64,000 bases of DNA from Oscillospiraceae bacterium (GCA_029007035.1 JAQXHC010000024.1:1-64000), one strand, 5' to 3'; counted from the stretch's first letter, positions 33,570 to 44,577 are shown. Notes: a model not told the origin generated them from the letters alone. Numbers and translations are program-made.

Positions 33570-33706
33570 AAATAACCTCCTAAGACAGACAGTATTTTAG
33601 CCTTAAAAATATTATAGCACAAAAATTATATAAAATAAAGTACTAATTATAAAGAATATTTGTGTCAAAACTGCTGGTAATATTTTTCTGCTGTGTCCGC
33701 ATGAAA

Positions 33707-33739
33707 AATCCCCACAAAGAAATAAACTTTGTGGGGATT
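33707..33739 (-). terminator. intrinsic terminator of the ABC exporter operon
   Basis: AATCCCCACAAAG-AAATAAA-CTTTGTGGGGATT. Confidence 0.8.
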
Positions 33740-33788
33740 GCTTTTATATGTGGTTATTATACCTTGGTACGCAATTTTTTGAGTGTAC

Positions 33789-35699
33789 TTATTCAAGTTC
33801 AAATGCACCTGTATACAGCTGATAATAAGTGCCTTTTTCAGATATAAGCTTCTCATGATTGCCTTTTTCAATTATACGTCCATGGTCGAGTACCATAATT
33901 AAGTCGGAATTCTTTACGGTTGAAAGCCTGTGAGCAATAACAAATACTGTTCTTCCCTCCATAAGCTTATCCATTCCGCGCTGAACTATAGCCTCAGTTC
34001 GGGTATCAATCGATGAAGTTGCCTCGTCAAGGATCATTACAGGCGGATCGGCGACTGCGGCTCTTGCAATTGCAATAAGCTGACGCTGTCCCTGTGAAAG
34101 ATTCGCTCCGTTATTTGAAAGCTCGGTACTGTAGCCCTTGGGGAGACGTGTTATAAAATCATCCGCACCTGCAAGACGGGCGGCTTTAATGCACTCCTCG
34201 TCCGTTGCGTCAAGCTTTCCATATCGGATATTTTCCATCACCGTTCCAGTAAACAGATTCGTTTCCTGAAGTACGATTCCGAGTGAACGCCGCAAATCTT
34301 CTTTTTTGATTTTGTTGATATTGATTCCGTCGTATCTTATCTTACCGTCCGCAATGTCGTAAAATCTGTTAATGAGATTGGTGATTGTTGTTTTTCCTGC
34401 ACCTGTAGCCCCGACGAAAGCGATTTTCTGTCCCGGCTCGGCATAAACGGTAACATCGTGGAGAACAGGCTTGCCCTCTTCGTATTCAAAGTCAACGTCA
34501 AACATTCTTACATCGCCTTTAAGCGGAGTATAGGTAAGAGTTCCGTCACTGTGAGGGTGTTTCCATGCCCATGCACCCGTGTGTTTGTCTGTTTCGGTAA
34601 TTTTGCCGTCTTCGGATACGATTGCATTGACAAGCTTGACATATCCGTCGTCATCCTCGGGTTTTTCATCCATCAGAGCAAAAATTCTGTCTGCACCTGC
34701 TATAGCCATAACAATAGAATTGATCTGCTGTGATGCCTGATTTACATTTCCGGTGAACTGTTTTGTCATATTGAGAAAAGGAACGACAATACTGATATCG
34801 AATGCCATTCGCGAAACACTGAAATTTGGAATGTCGGAAAGCAGAAACAGTCCGCCCGCAACAGCAACGATTACATACAGAATATTTCCGATATTCATGA
34901 TAAGAGGAGCAAGAACATTGGCATAGGCGTTGGCGCGGAAGCTGTCCTCGCAGAGCGCATTATTGATATCCTCAAATTCTTTTTTGCATTTATCCTCGTG
35001 ACAGAAAACCTTAACAACTTTCTGACCATTCATCATTTCCTGAACGAAGCCCTCGGTACGTCCGAGAGACTGCTGCTGACGAATAAAGTATTTTGCCGAA
35101 CCGCCTCCGATTTTCTTTGAAATAATCATCATGACAACCGCACCGATTACAGTAACAAGAGTCATCCAGATGCTGTAATAAATCATGATGCAGAGTACAG
35201 CAATAACAATTGTTCCCGCACGGATAAGCGATGGAAGAGCCTGTGAAACAAGCTGACGGAGAGTATCTATATCATTGGTATAGTAGCTCATAATGTCTCC
35301 GTGTTTGTGGGTATCAAAAAATTTAACGGGAAGATTCTGCATTTTGTTAAACATTGAATTCCTCAGCTTGCAGAGAAAACCCTGAGTGATATATGCCATA
35401 AGCTGAGTATATAGTGCAATTGCCGCAATTGAGAGGATATACAGTACTATAAGGAAAGATATAAGCGGAATAATTTTTTCCTTTGCTGAATCCCAATCAC
35501 CTGTATCCTGCCATTCGGTGATGACGGCGATAACTTTCTGAATATACATATCGGGTATCGCTGATGCGATTGAGGAAAAGAGTATGCACACAACAGTCAA
35601 CGGAACAAGGACAGGATAAAATTTGAAAAGCATTTTTATTACACGTCCGAGAACGCCTTTTTTAGGATTCATCATTGGTTTACCCATAGGTTTACTCAT
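33789..35699 (-). CDS. ABC transporter ATP-binding/permease (heterodimeric exporter half)
   Basis: TM domain plus NBD: GATGAGKTTITNLI, LSQGQRQLIAIARA, ILDEATSSID; start at MSKPMGKPM overlaps upstream ORF end. Confidence 0.94.
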   Translation of the reverse strand: MSKPMGKPMMNPKKGVLGRVIKMLFKFYPVLVPLTVVCILFSSIASAIPDMYIQKVIAVITEWQDTGDWDSAKEKIIPLISFLIVLYILSIAAIALYTQLMAYITQGFLCKLRNSMFNKMQNLPVKFFDTHKHGDIMSYYTNDIDTLRQLVSQALPSLIRAGTIVIAVLCIMIYYSIWMTLVTVIGAVVMMIISKKIGGGSAKYFIRQQQSLGRTEGFVQEMMNGQKVVKVFCHEDKCKKEFEDINNALCEDSFRANAYANVLAPLIMNIGNILYVIVAVAGGLFLLSDIPNFSVSRMAFDISIVVPFLNMTKQFTGNVNQASQQINSIVMAIAGADRIFALMDEKPEDDDGYVKLVNAIVSEDGKITETDKHTGAWAWKHPHSDGTLTYTPLKGDVRMFDVDFEYEEGKPVLHDVTVYAEPGQKIAFVGATGAGKTTITNLINRFYDIADGKIRYDGININKIKKEDLRRSLGIVLQETNLFTGTVMENIRYGKLDATDEECIKAARLAGADDFITRLPKGYSTELSNNGANLSQGQRQLIAIARAAVADPPVMILDEATSSIDTRTEAIVQRGMDKLMEGRTVFVIAHRLSTVKNSDLIMVLDHGRIIEKGNHEKLISEKGTYYQLYTGAFELE

Positions 35700-37428
35700 T
35701 ATCCTCACCTCCGTTCGACTGCTGCTCATATACCTCGCGGTAAATACTGCTTGATTGCATCAGATGTTCATGAGTACCGCAGTCTGCAATTTTTCCGTTA
35801 TCCAGAACAATTATCATGTCCGCATCCTGAACAGAGGAAATACGCTGAGCAATAATTATTTTAGTGGTTTCAGGAATATATTCTTTGAATCCGCTGCGGA
35901 TAAGCGCATCGGTTTTTGTATCGACTGCACTGGTTGAGTCGTCAAGAATCAGAATCTTAGGCTTTTTCAGCAGTGCTCTTGCGATGCAGAGTCTTTGCTT
36001 CTGACCGCCGGATACGTTTGTGCCGCCCTGTTCAATTCGGCTGTTGTATCCGTCGGGGAAGCTGCGGACAAATTCGTCTGCCTGTGCAAGCCTGCACGCA
36101 TGAATCATTTCTTCATCGGAAGCGTTCGGATTTCCCCAGCGGAGATTATCCTTGATTGTACCGGAAAAGAGCAGATTCTTTTGCAGAACCATTGCAACCG
36201 ATTCGCGGAGAACCTCGATATCGTAATTTTTAACATTGACTCCGCCGACTAAAACTTCGCCTTCGGTAGCGTCGTATAATCGCGGAATCAACTGAACGAG
36301 AGATGATTTGCTCGAACCTGTTCCTCCGATTATTCCGACAGTCATACCCGAACTGATTTTCAGATTGATGTCCGAGAGTGCAAATCTTTCAGCGTTTTCC
36401 GAGTATTTGAAATTTACTCCTTTAAACTCAATCGAACCGTCCTTAACTTCAGTTACAGGCTTATCAGTCATTTTCATACTCGGCTCTTCGTCAAGAACCT
36501 CGCATATTCTCTTTGCAGACTCTGCTGACATAGTTACCATAACGTAAATCATCGAAAGCATCATAAGCGACATAAGGATCTGTACGCCGTATGAAAGCAT
36601 AGCAGAGATCTGTCCGACATCAACACTGTTTCCGGTTATCGCAAGCTTTGAGCCGATGAAAAGGATAAACGCCATATTGAAGTACATACAAATCTGCATC
36701 AGCGGAGTGTTCAAAGCAACAATACGCTCAGCCTTTGTAAAGTCCTTCCGGATATTTTCGGCAGCCTTTCCGAATTTATCTTTTTCGTATTCCTCACGGG
36801 AAAATCCCTTAACAACACGCATAGCGCGGACGTTTTCCTCTATTGACTCATTCAGATTATCGTATTTTTTGAAAACACTTCTGAATGCCGGCATCGCGTA
36901 TTTGCCAATAAGAACAAGTCCGAAAACGAGAACGGGAATAACGATTACAAATGCAGCTGCAAGTGAACCGCCCATATAAAATGCCATTACGGACGAAAAA
37001 ATAAGCATAAGCGGACTTCTGACAGCAGTTCTGATAATCATCATGAATGACATCTGAATGTTTGTAACGTCAGTAGTAAGACGGGTTACAAGAGATGACG
37101 AGGAAAATTTATCGATATTCTTGAATGAATAGGTCTGAATTTTTCCGAAAAGATCACTCCTCAGATTTTTAGCGAATCCCGTAGATGCCTTTGCACAGGT
37201 GAAACCGGCAATTCCTCCGCACGCAAGGGATAAAAATGCGAGCAGAATCAGCAGGGCACCAAGCTTAAAAACTTCGCTTATTTCCGAACCTGCTTTGATT
37301 TTGTTCACCAGATTGGCAGTAATGAACGGAATCAGCGTTTCAATCACAGCCTCGCCGGTGATAAAAATCAGCGTCAGTATCACAGAGTTTTTGAACTCTC
37401 TGACTGAAGCCATAAGCTTTTTTATCAT
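35692..37428 (-). CDS. ABC transporter ATP-binding/permease (heterodimeric exporter half)
   Basis: GGTGSSKSSLVQLI, VSGGQKQRLCIARALL, ILDDSTSAVD (D instead of catalytic E after Walker B). Confidence 0.94.
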   Translation of the reverse strand: MIKKLMASVREFKNSVILTLIFITGEAVIETLIPFITANLVNKIKAGSEISEVFKLGALLILLAFLSLACGGIAGFTCAKASTGFAKNLRSDLFGKIQTYSFKNIDKFSSSSLVTRLTTDVTNIQMSFMMIIRTAVRSPLMLIFSSVMAFYMGGSLAAAFVIVIPVLVFGLVLIGKYAMPAFRSVFKKYDNLNESIEENVRAMRVVKGFSREEYEKDKFGKAAENIRKDFTKAERIVALNTPLMQICMYFNMAFILFIGSKLAITGNSVDVGQISAMLSYGVQILMSLMMLSMIYVMVTMSAESAKRICEVLDEEPSMKMTDKPVTEVKDGSIEFKGVNFKYSENAERFALSDINLKISSGMTVGIIGGTGSSKSSLVQLIPRLYDATEGEVLVGGVNVKNYDIEVLRESVAMVLQKNLLFSGTIKDNLRWGNPNASDEEMIHACRLAQADEFVRSFPDGYNSRIEQGGTNVSGGQKQRLCIARALLKKPKILILDDSTSAVDTKTDALIRSGFKEYIPETTKIIIAQRISSVQDADMIIVLDNGKIADCGTHEHLMQSSSIYREVYEQQSNGGEDNE

Positions 37429-37476
37429 TGTCTAACATCCTTTCTATAATTTTTTATATCAGTGCTGCTGAGAAAC

Positions 37477-37962
37477 TTATTTATCCGCAGCATCAGATCT
37501 ATAATGATTACCCTTGCAGCATTTTACCGGCAAACGGTCCAGAATACGCTGAATTGTTTTAAGTGCGTTAATTAAATCCTCCTTGTCCTCACAGGACATC
37601 TGCAAAAACAAATCTCTGAAATTACTCGCTTCTTTTTCAAGAAAATTATCAACATACTCAATTGCTTTTTCCGTTACGTGCAGACGGATAATCCGTCTGT
37701 CAGACGGGTCGCTTACACGCTCTGCAAAACCGTATTCTATCAGCTTATTTACAATTTTGGTCACTTGCTGCTTTGGCATACGTGTTCTCGAAGCAAGCTC
37801 CGACATCGTAAGCATATCGGAATTCTGACGAAGCAGCTGAATTGAAAAATACATTTCAGGACTGACTCCGCTGTCAAGCATTTGTTTAAAAGGTTTCGCA
37901 ATATGATAGTGCCACTGCGGCATTATTGTTAGCAGCAGCTCCTGAAGTTCCTTATCGTTCAT
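37477..37962 (-). CDS. MarR family transcriptional regulator
   Basis: wHTH TMSELASRTRMPKQQVTKIVNKLIEYGFAERVSDPSDRRIIRLHVT; immediately upstream of the ABC pair. Confidence 0.92.
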   Translation of the reverse strand: MNDKELQELLLTIMPQWHYHIAKPFKQMLDSGVSPEMYFSIQLLRQNSDMLTMSELASRTRMPKQQVTKIVNKLIEYGFAERVSDPSDRRIIRLHVTEKAIEYVDNFLEKEASNFRDLFLQMSCEDKEDLINALKTIQRILDRLPVKCCKGNHYRSDAADK

Positions 37963-38179
37963 AAAATCCCCCTAAAAGATTAGCAAAAGTCTACAGTAAA
38001 TAATAGCTTACCATTTTTTTGTATAAATGTCAAGAACATTTGATGAAATGTTTGTGAACATTACGGAATCGGTTATTCCTTGATACAGCACCGCATAAAG
38101 CACTCTGATTTGTTTTATACCGGATGTTCCCGCATCTTCTCACAAGTTCTGTTCTGTATGGCTTAAATAAATATCAGAT

Positions 38180-38866
38180 TTATTCATTGTCTATATTAAC
38201 AAAGCTTCTCAGAACATCCATTCGCGCATCAAGCTCAGCACTGATTTCAGCACAGTCGTAAAGCTCCTTAGCCATTTCGTCGGTGAAATCAAGGTCTTTC
38301 TTGTATCGAAGCTGATGTTCAAGGCTTGCCCAGAAATCCATTGCTATTGTCCGGAGCTGAATCTCAACTTTCATTATTCGTTTCTCATTGGCAAGAAAAA
38401 TCGGAACGGTCACAATCAGATGCAGACTTCTGTAGCCATTCGGCTTTGGAGCGGCAATATAGTCTTTTTTTGAAATAAGCTGTATATCGTCCTGTTTAAG
38501 CAGCGCGTCTGCAAGCTTATATACATCGTCCTTGAAAGAACAGATAACTCTCACTCCTGCCACATCGCTGAGATTTGCTTCGATAGCTTCAATAGTGAAC
38601 GGGATATTCTTCCTTTCAAGCTTTTTTCTGATGCTGTGAAGGTCTTTTAGACGGCTTTTAATACCGCTTATCGGATTACGGTCAAATTGAAGCGAGAACT
38701 CCTGATTAAGCACATTGAATTTAGTCTCGACCTCCATTATTGCGCATTTGTTGTATGCCATAAGCTTCTGATAACGCTGTCGAATCGGCAGAGACCATTC
38801 AAGCATCTCATCGCTGAGCAGCAATTCGCTCATGTCATCGAGAGCTGTTGTACAATTATATTCCAT
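38180..38866 (-). CDS. GTP pyrophosphokinase, small alarmone synthetase (RelQ/YjbM-like)
   Basis: RelA/SpoT synthetase motifs DVAGVRVICSF, YIAAPKPNGYRSLHLIV, VEIQLRTIAMDFWASLEHQLRYKK; no HD domain. Confidence 0.92.
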   Translation of the reverse strand: MEYNCTTALDDMSELLLSDEMLEWSLPIRQRYQKLMAYNKCAIMEVETKFNVLNQEFSLQFDRNPISGIKSRLKDLHSIRKKLERKNIPFTIEAIEANLSDVAGVRVICSFKDDVYKLADALLKQDDIQLISKKDYIAAPKPNGYRSLHLIVTVPIFLANEKRIMKVEIQLRTIAMDFWASLEHQLRYKKDLDFTDEMAKELYDCAEISAELDARMDVLRSFVNIDNE

Positions 38867-39194
38867 TTTTTGATTACTTCCTTTAAGAGAAAATTTGTAT
38901 CTCTCATTATATCACAGCTATTAAAAAAATACAATAGCAAAAAATCAGCTTGGTTTTACACCTGCGGAGCAAAAACCGCAATAAATGATAAAAAAAGTGC
39001 AATAATTGAATGGAAAAAATGATGTGAATTGTTTATAATAATTGTACAGATTGTCTCTGCGCTGATATCTGTCCGCCGTAAAGAGGGAAGTTACTGTGGA
39101 TTATGCGGATTTTCAGCAGAGGACATCCGAAAAAAATATACAGACGGTTAAAAGCACTGTGCCGGCTGTATTATTAAATGAGAGGAGTATTTTT

Positions 39195-41543
39195 ATGAAA
39201 AAGCAAATTTTCAGACGCTTTGCTGCAATCGCTTCAGCCTGTGCTGTAATGGCGGCGGCAGCTCCGGTCTATACGGTCGTTCCTGCGGTGGCAGCGTCAA
39301 ATCTCATCAGCAATTCTACCTTTGAAAGCGGAACTGCGGGCTGGGGAGTCTATAAAGAAAGCGGCGGCTCTGCCACACTTGGAACGGATAATGGCAGACT
39401 TGCACTTCACGTTTCCTCAATCGGAAAGGTTACATATGCCGTTCAGGCATATTATGACATCATTCCGCTTTATCAGAACGGTGTATATCACTTTAAATAT
39501 GATATTTCATCGACCGTTGACAGATATGTTGAGGGAATGATTCAGCAGAACGGCGGAACATATCAGGCTTATACATGGAAAGGACTTAACCTGACCTCAC
39601 AGCCGCAGACTATTGACTATACATTTACAATGGAAGCTGAGAGCGATATTATGGCTAAGCTTGTTTTCAACTGTGGAAACGAGGGCGATGAGCTTCCTGA
39701 ACATACAATTTACATCGACAACGTAACGCTCGAACTTGTTGACGACAGCAATGTCGATTACAGTACGACGAAACCATATGAACCGCCGATTGTTGTCAAT
39801 CAGGTAGGCTACAAGCCGGAAAATAAAAAAACTGCGGTATTCCGTAAAATCACTGATGAAACAACATTTTCCGTTGTTAATGCCGATACGAAGGCAGTTG
39901 TTTATACAGGCAATCTTACAGGCGGCGAGAGAAACGGCATGGCTGACGAAACTGACTGGATCGGCGATTTTTCCGAGGTTACCGAACCGGGAAAATACTA
40001 CATTACCTGCGGAAGTCTTGACAATTCCTATACATTTGAAATCGGTGACGATATTTATAACAATCTTCTTGATGACTCTGTAAGAATGCTCTATTTGCAG
40101 CGCTGCGGAACCAAAATAGAAGATGATGAATTCGGTCATCCTGTCTGTCACAATACAATGGCTACAATTTACGGCACAAACGAGAAAATAGATGTTAGCG
40201 GAGGATGGCATGATGCGGGTGACTACGGAAGATATGTAGTTCCTGGAGCTAAAGCCGTTGCGGATTTGCTTTATGCATATGATGCTAATCCCGGACTTTT
40301 CGGCGATAATCTTAATATTCCCGAGAGTGGAAACGGAGTTCCGGACATACTTGACGAAGCGCGTTATGAACTTGAATGGATGATGAAGATGCAAGCTGAG
40401 TCGGGCGGTGTTTACCATAAGGTAACCTGTGAAAATTTCCCTGCTTATGTTATGCCGCAGAATGAAACAGCTTCCCTTATCGTTACCCCTGTTTCATCAA
40501 CTGCAACTGCTGATTTTTGTGCTGTAATGGCAATGGCGTATGAATTCTATCTTGATTTCGATACTGATTTTGCGGAAGAATGTCTGAACAGAGCCGAAAA
40601 AGCATGGACCTACCTTGAGCAGAATCCGGAATTTGATTTTACAGATCCTGCCGGAATTACAACCGGTAGTTACGGCGATACTTCCGACACGGATGAACGT
40701 TATTGGGCAGCTGCTCAGATGTATCGTGCAACCGGCGAAAGCAAATATTACACCACGCTTGAAAGTATGAGTGCATCGTCAGGTCTGGACTGGATGAAGG
40801 TCGGCGGATACGGCTGTTTTGCAATTGTTACAATGGATAATATCGATAAAGAATCAGCTGTATATGCAAAAGCTGAATCCAGAATTATCTCAGATGCCAA
40901 CACTGCTCAGAAAAATTCTGCAAGCAATCCCTATGGCGAATCCCTAAAAAAATATGAGTGGGGAAGCAATATGCCTGTTGCAACCTCGGGAATGAATCTC
41001 AGCATTGCATACAGTCTTACAGGCAATGAGGATTATCTTACAGCTGCAAATGAACAGCTTAACTATCTTCTCGGAAAAAATGCTGTTGGAACCTGCTTTG
41101 TAACAGGCTATGGAACAGTGTCTCCGCAAAATCCTCATCACCGTCCGTCAATGTCTGTGGGTCACGCTATGAAAGGAATGCTTGTAGGCGGAGTGAATTC
41201 CGCTCTTGAGGACAGTGCAGCAAAGGCATATTGTGCAGGTGCTCCTGCCGCTAAGTGCTATATTGATAACTCCGAAAGCTATTCAACGAACGAAATAACA
41301 ATTTACTGGAATTCACCGCTTACCTGTCTTCTTGCCATGACAAGCGCAGCTGACAAGAATGAGCAGATTGAAGGAGATATAAACGGTGATAATGAGTTTA
41401 ATGCTGCTGACCTTGTTACGTTGCAGAAATACATTCTGCAACGAATATCAACCGTTGAGAATTATAGCGCAGGTGACCTGAACGGAGACGGAATTCTTAA
41501 TTCTATTGATGTTGTTCTCATGAGAAAAAAACTTTTCATTTAA
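39195..41543 (+). CDS. GH9 family cellulase with N-terminal CBM4/9-like and Ig-like domains and C-terminal type I dockerin
   Basis: Signal peptide; VNQVGYKPENKKTAVF Ig-like linker; VSGGWHDAGDYGRYVVPGA and NPHHRPS GH9 motifs; dockerin GDINGDNEFNAADLVTLQKYIL / GDLNGDGILNSIDVVLMRKKL. Confidence 0.95.
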   Translation: MKKQIFRRFAAIASACAVMAAAAPVYTVVPAVAASNLISNSTFESGTAGWGVYKESGGSATLGTDNGRLALHVSSIGKVTYAVQAYYDIIPLYQNGVYHFKYDISSTVDRYVEGMIQQNGGTYQAYTWKGLNLTSQPQTIDYTFTMEAESDIMAKLVFNCGNEGDELPEHTIYIDNVTLELVDDSNVDYSTTKPYEPPIVVNQVGYKPENKKTAVFRKITDETTFSVVNADTKAVVYTGNLTGGERNGMADETDWIGDFSEVTEPGKYYITCGSLDNSYTFEIGDDIYNNLLDDSVRMLYLQRCGTKIEDDEFGHPVCHNTMATIYGTNEKIDVSGGWHDAGDYGRYVVPGAKAVADLLYAYDANPGLFGDNLNIPESGNGVPDILDEARYELEWMMKMQAESGGVYHKVTCENFPAYVMPQNETASLIVTPVSSTATADFCAVMAMAYEFYLDFDTDFAEECLNRAEKAWTYLEQNPEFDFTDPAGITTGSYGDTSDTDERYWAAAQMYRATGESKYYTTLESMSASSGLDWMKVGGYGCFAIVTMDNIDKESAVYAKAESRIISDANTAQKNSASNPYGESLKKYEWGSNMPVATSGMNLSIAYSLTGNEDYLTAANEQLNYLLGKNAVGTCFVTGYGTVSPQNPHHRPSMSVGHAMKGMLVGGVNSALEDSAAKAYCAGAPAAKCYIDNSESYSTNEITIYWNSPLTCLLAMTSAADKNEQIEGDINGDNEFNAADLVTLQKYILQRISTVENYSAGDLNGDGILNSIDVVLMRKKLFI

Positions 41544-41564
41544 CCTCCAAATAAATCATCAGAT

Positions 41565-41605
41565 AAAAATCGCTTTTTGGTTGCTGCCTTAAAGCGGTTT
41601 TTATT
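41565..41605 (+). terminator. probable intrinsic terminator of the GH9 gene
   Basis: AAAATCGCTTT...AAAGCGGTTTTT hairpin with one G:U and T run. Confidence 0.65.
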
Positions 41606-41645
41606 TTAATGCAATATTGATTTGAGTTTTAAACTCTGTTTAGGG

Positions 41646-41675
41646 TTGACAAGGACAGACTGCGTATGCTACAAT
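41646..41675 (+). promoter_or_regulatory. sigma-A type promoter for the TerB/BrxD/helicase operon
   Basis: TTGACA (41646-41651), 18-bp spacer, extended TGC-TACAAT (41670-41675). Confidence 0.75.
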
Positions 41676-41708
41676 AAAAGTTGGAAATCCTGAAAAGGGG
41701 GCGTGAAA

Positions 41709-43247
41709 ATGTCTGATGTTAAAAGCATACTGGAATCGGTTCTGCATGACGAAAAACTGCTGAACAGCAAGAGCTTTCGCAGTAAGGTTTACATTGACGA
41801 ACCGATTATAAAACGCGCCTCGCAGATTAAAACTCACGAAACTCCGCAGAAAATCAAAGATATGAAAGCTCTTGCGTATACTCCTGAAGCATACTGGAAA
41901 ACATCGGCATGGTTATTTTATACACAGGGCAGCTTTATGGCGGATTACACCGATGTTTATGATTATACCGATGATTTTGTCAGATATTATCCGACATACC
42001 GCGACTTTTCCAATGAGCAGCTGCGCGGATATTTTTCTTGGAGAACCAGAATCCGCGAAGGTTTTGCTCCGCCTGCACCTGTTCCCTTTATTTATATGTA
42101 TGCCTTCGAGCTGATAAATAATATTGGAGTGAAATCAAAGGAAAGCGGCTTTGAGTCATTGAGGCAGCTTCAAAAGAACTATGGCGGAAACGACCGCGAT
42201 TTAAATCGTCTGCTTTCACGTTGGATGATCGATTATGCAGTATATTATTCTCTTAATCCGTCTCTGATTAATGACTGCACTGAAATAATGCTCGATAATT
42301 ATTTGATTATGCTTATGCACTGTGATGAATGCTCCGACAGTGAGCTGTTTGACGCGATCGTTAATCTGTCTGCCTATCCCATTGAAAGTTCGCGTTTTTT
42401 TGCTAAGTACAGCGAAGATTTCAAGACGGTTTCAGTCAGGGTATTCCGCAGACTGTCAGACTTTTTCCTGAGTCACCGCAAAAACACTCTTTGCGAAAAA
42501 TATTTCGGACATATTACGGAAATGACATACCGAATGTTTGAATCGGCTGTTTTCTTTGACAGAAAATCCTCGCGCGACACGGATTTTGAAATAAACGAAA
42601 TCCACAGATATTCCTGCCGCAACGGTATATGGCGATGTAAAAAACTGTACGGAAACCGCGGAAAAAACAGCAGCCTCGGTGAACTTATGAAAGGCATAGA
42701 CAGTCTAATGCGCGAGAAATACGGATTTCCGTATAAGCTGAAACCGGCTGAGCTTCCGAAAAACTCTGTGACTTTGATAAAAACGGAAATTGAAGCTTTT
42801 GATGAAGAAAAGCAGCGTAAAAAAGCAGCCCGGATTGAAATTGATCTTTCTATTCTTTCCGGAATCAGAGCTGCCGCCGATATCACACGTGACAAACTTC
42901 TGACAGAGGAAGACATTTCCGAACAAAATGACAATATAAATTATGATACAGAGCAGGATACCGATACTGTTTATCAGTCTGACGATGAGCAGATTCCCTG
43001 TAATAATGATTTGCTCAGCACTGAGGAAGCTTTATTTCTCACAGCTCTGATTAATGGTGGAGACTGGTCGGCTGCGGCGCGTGAGAGCGGCTCTATGCCG
43101 TCAGTTTTAGCGGATAGTATTAACGAAAAGCTATATGATATTTTCGGCGATACAGTTATTGATTTTTCCGCTGATTATCCCGAACTTATTGAAGATTATA
43201 CAGACGATTTAAAGCAACTGATTGGAACGGAGAAAAGCAATGAATGA
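41709..43247 (+). CDS. TerB-N / TerB-C domain protein
   Basis: TerB-N-like AYWKTSAWLFYTQGSFMADYTDVYDYTDDFVRYYPTYRDFSNEQLRGYFSWRTRIREG; C-terminal TerB-C-like LSTEEALFLTALINGGDWSAAARESGSMPSVLADSINEKLYDIFGDTVID. Confidence 0.82.
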   Translation: MSDVKSILESVLHDEKLLNSKSFRSKVYIDEPIIKRASQIKTHETPQKIKDMKALAYTPEAYWKTSAWLFYTQGSFMADYTDVYDYTDDFVRYYPTYRDFSNEQLRGYFSWRTRIREGFAPPAPVPFIYMYAFELINNIGVKSKESGFESLRQLQKNYGGNDRDLNRLLSRWMIDYAVYYSLNPSLINDCTEIMLDNYLIMLMHCDECSDSELFDAIVNLSAYPIESSRFFAKYSEDFKTVSVRVFRRLSDFFLSHRKNTLCEKYFGHITEMTYRMFESAVFFDRKSSRDTDFEINEIHRYSCRNGIWRCKKLYGNRGKNSSLGELMKGIDSLMREKYGFPYKLKPAELPKNSVTLIKTEIEAFDEEKQRKKAARIEIDLSILSGIRAAADITRDKLLTEEDISEQNDNINYDTEQDTDTVYQSDDEQIPCNNDLLSTEEALFLTALINGGDWSAAARESGSMPSVLADSINEKLYDIFGDTVIDFSADYPELIEDYTDDLKQLIGTEKSNE

Positions 43248-44577
43248 AAGCAAAAACAGACAGGTAAAAATTCCGAAAAGGATCGCATCTGCCGTAATAA
43301 ATTCCCTTAAAGGCGGAGTTGTTCCGCGAATCGGACTGCCATATATAACTGTCGGACGAAAAGCGGAAATTGATGCTTTGCTGCATGATGTTGAAATTAT
43401 AGCCGATGGAGGCGCTTCATTCCGCTTCATTGTAGGAAAGTACGGAAGCGGAAAAAGCTTTCTCCTTCAAACAATCCGAAGCCATGTAATGGATAAGAAT
43501 TTTGTCGTTGTCGATGCAGATCTGTCTCCCGAACGCCGCTTACAGGGAACAAAGGGACAGGGACTTGCGACATATAAGGAACTTATCCGCAATATGTCGA
43601 CCAAAACCCGTCCCGACGGTGGTGCGCTGACTTTAATTCTTGACAGATGGATAAGTGGGATTCAGACCGAAACTGCCGCCGAAACCGGTCTTTCAACCGA
43701 CTCACCGATTTTTTCAAAGGCAGTCGAGAAAAAAATTTTCGAGGTAATAAATACGCTCAGTGAAATGGTTCACGGCTTTGATTTTGCAAAATTGCTGACT
43801 GTCTATTACCGTTCTTATATCATCGGTGATGATGAGAGCAAAGCAAAGGTTATAAAGTGGTTCCGCGGTGAGTATTCAACGAAAACCGAGGCCAAAAACG
43901 ACCTTGGTGTCAACATTATCATAACCGATGACGACTGGTATGAGTATATAAAACTGTTCGCTATGTTTCTTAAAAGAGCAGGTTACAGCGGTCTGCTGAT
44001 TCTCATTGACGAGCTTGTAAACATCTACAAAATACCCAATGCGATTACCCGTCAGTACAATTACGAAAAAATCCTCACAATGTATAACGATACGCTTCAG
44101 GGAAAAGCAAAATATCTCGGAATTATTATGGGAGGAACACCACAGTGCATCGAAGATTCGCGCCGCGGAGTATACAGCTACGAAGCTCTCCGTTCGCGCC
44201 TTGCAGAGGGTCATTTCGGTCGGGAAGGGATTAAGGATATGCTTGCTCCTGTCATTCGTCTTGCACCGCTGACTTATGAGGAGATGATTGTTCTTACAGA
44301 AAAGCTGGCTGATATTCATGCAGAGCTTTTTGGTTATCAGCGGCGGATAACTGAGACTGATTCAGTTAATTTTATAAAGCTTGAATTTGGCAGAATAGGT
44401 GCGGAAAGTCATATTACTCCCCGTGAAGTAATCCGCGATTTTATTGAACTGCTTGATATAGCATTTCAGAATCCTCAGATAAATATAAGTGAGTTCATCG
44501 TTTCGGATTCCATGACTTCGATTATCTCCAAAAGCTCCGGAAACGTTGACGACGAATTTGCGGAGTTTGAAATATGA
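43240..44577 (+). CDS. BrxD-like ATP-binding protein (DUF2791, BREX-associated ATPase)
   Basis: Walker A FIVGKYGSGKSFLLQTI, Walker B GLLILIDELVNIYK, KGQGLATYKELIRNMSTKTRPDGGAL; 8-nt overlap with upstream gene. Confidence 0.82.
   Translation: MNESKNRQVKIPKRIASAVINSLKGGVVPRIGLPYITVGRKAEIDALLHDVEIIADGGASFRFIVGKYGSGKSFLLQTIRSHVMDKNFVVVDADLSPERRLQGTKGQGLATYKELIRNMSTKTRPDGGALTLILDRWISGIQTETAAETGLSTDSPIFSKAVEKKIFEVINTLSEMVHGFDFAKLLTVYYRSYIIGDDESKAKVIKWFRGEYSTKTEAKNDLGVNIIITDDDWYEYIKLFAMFLKRAGYSGLLILIDELVNIYKIPNAITRQYNYEKILTMYNDTLQGKAKYLGIIMGGTPQCIEDSRRGVYSYEALRSRLAEGHFGREGIKDMLAPVIRLAPLTYEEMIVLTEKLADIHAELFGYQRRITETDSVNFIKLEFGRIGAESHITPREVIRDFIELLDIAFQNPQINISEFIVSDSMTSIISKSSGNVDDEFAEFEI

Noticed and set aside
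39597-40418. 273-aa reverse-strand ORF
   Set aside because: Antisense shadow of the GH9 cellulase
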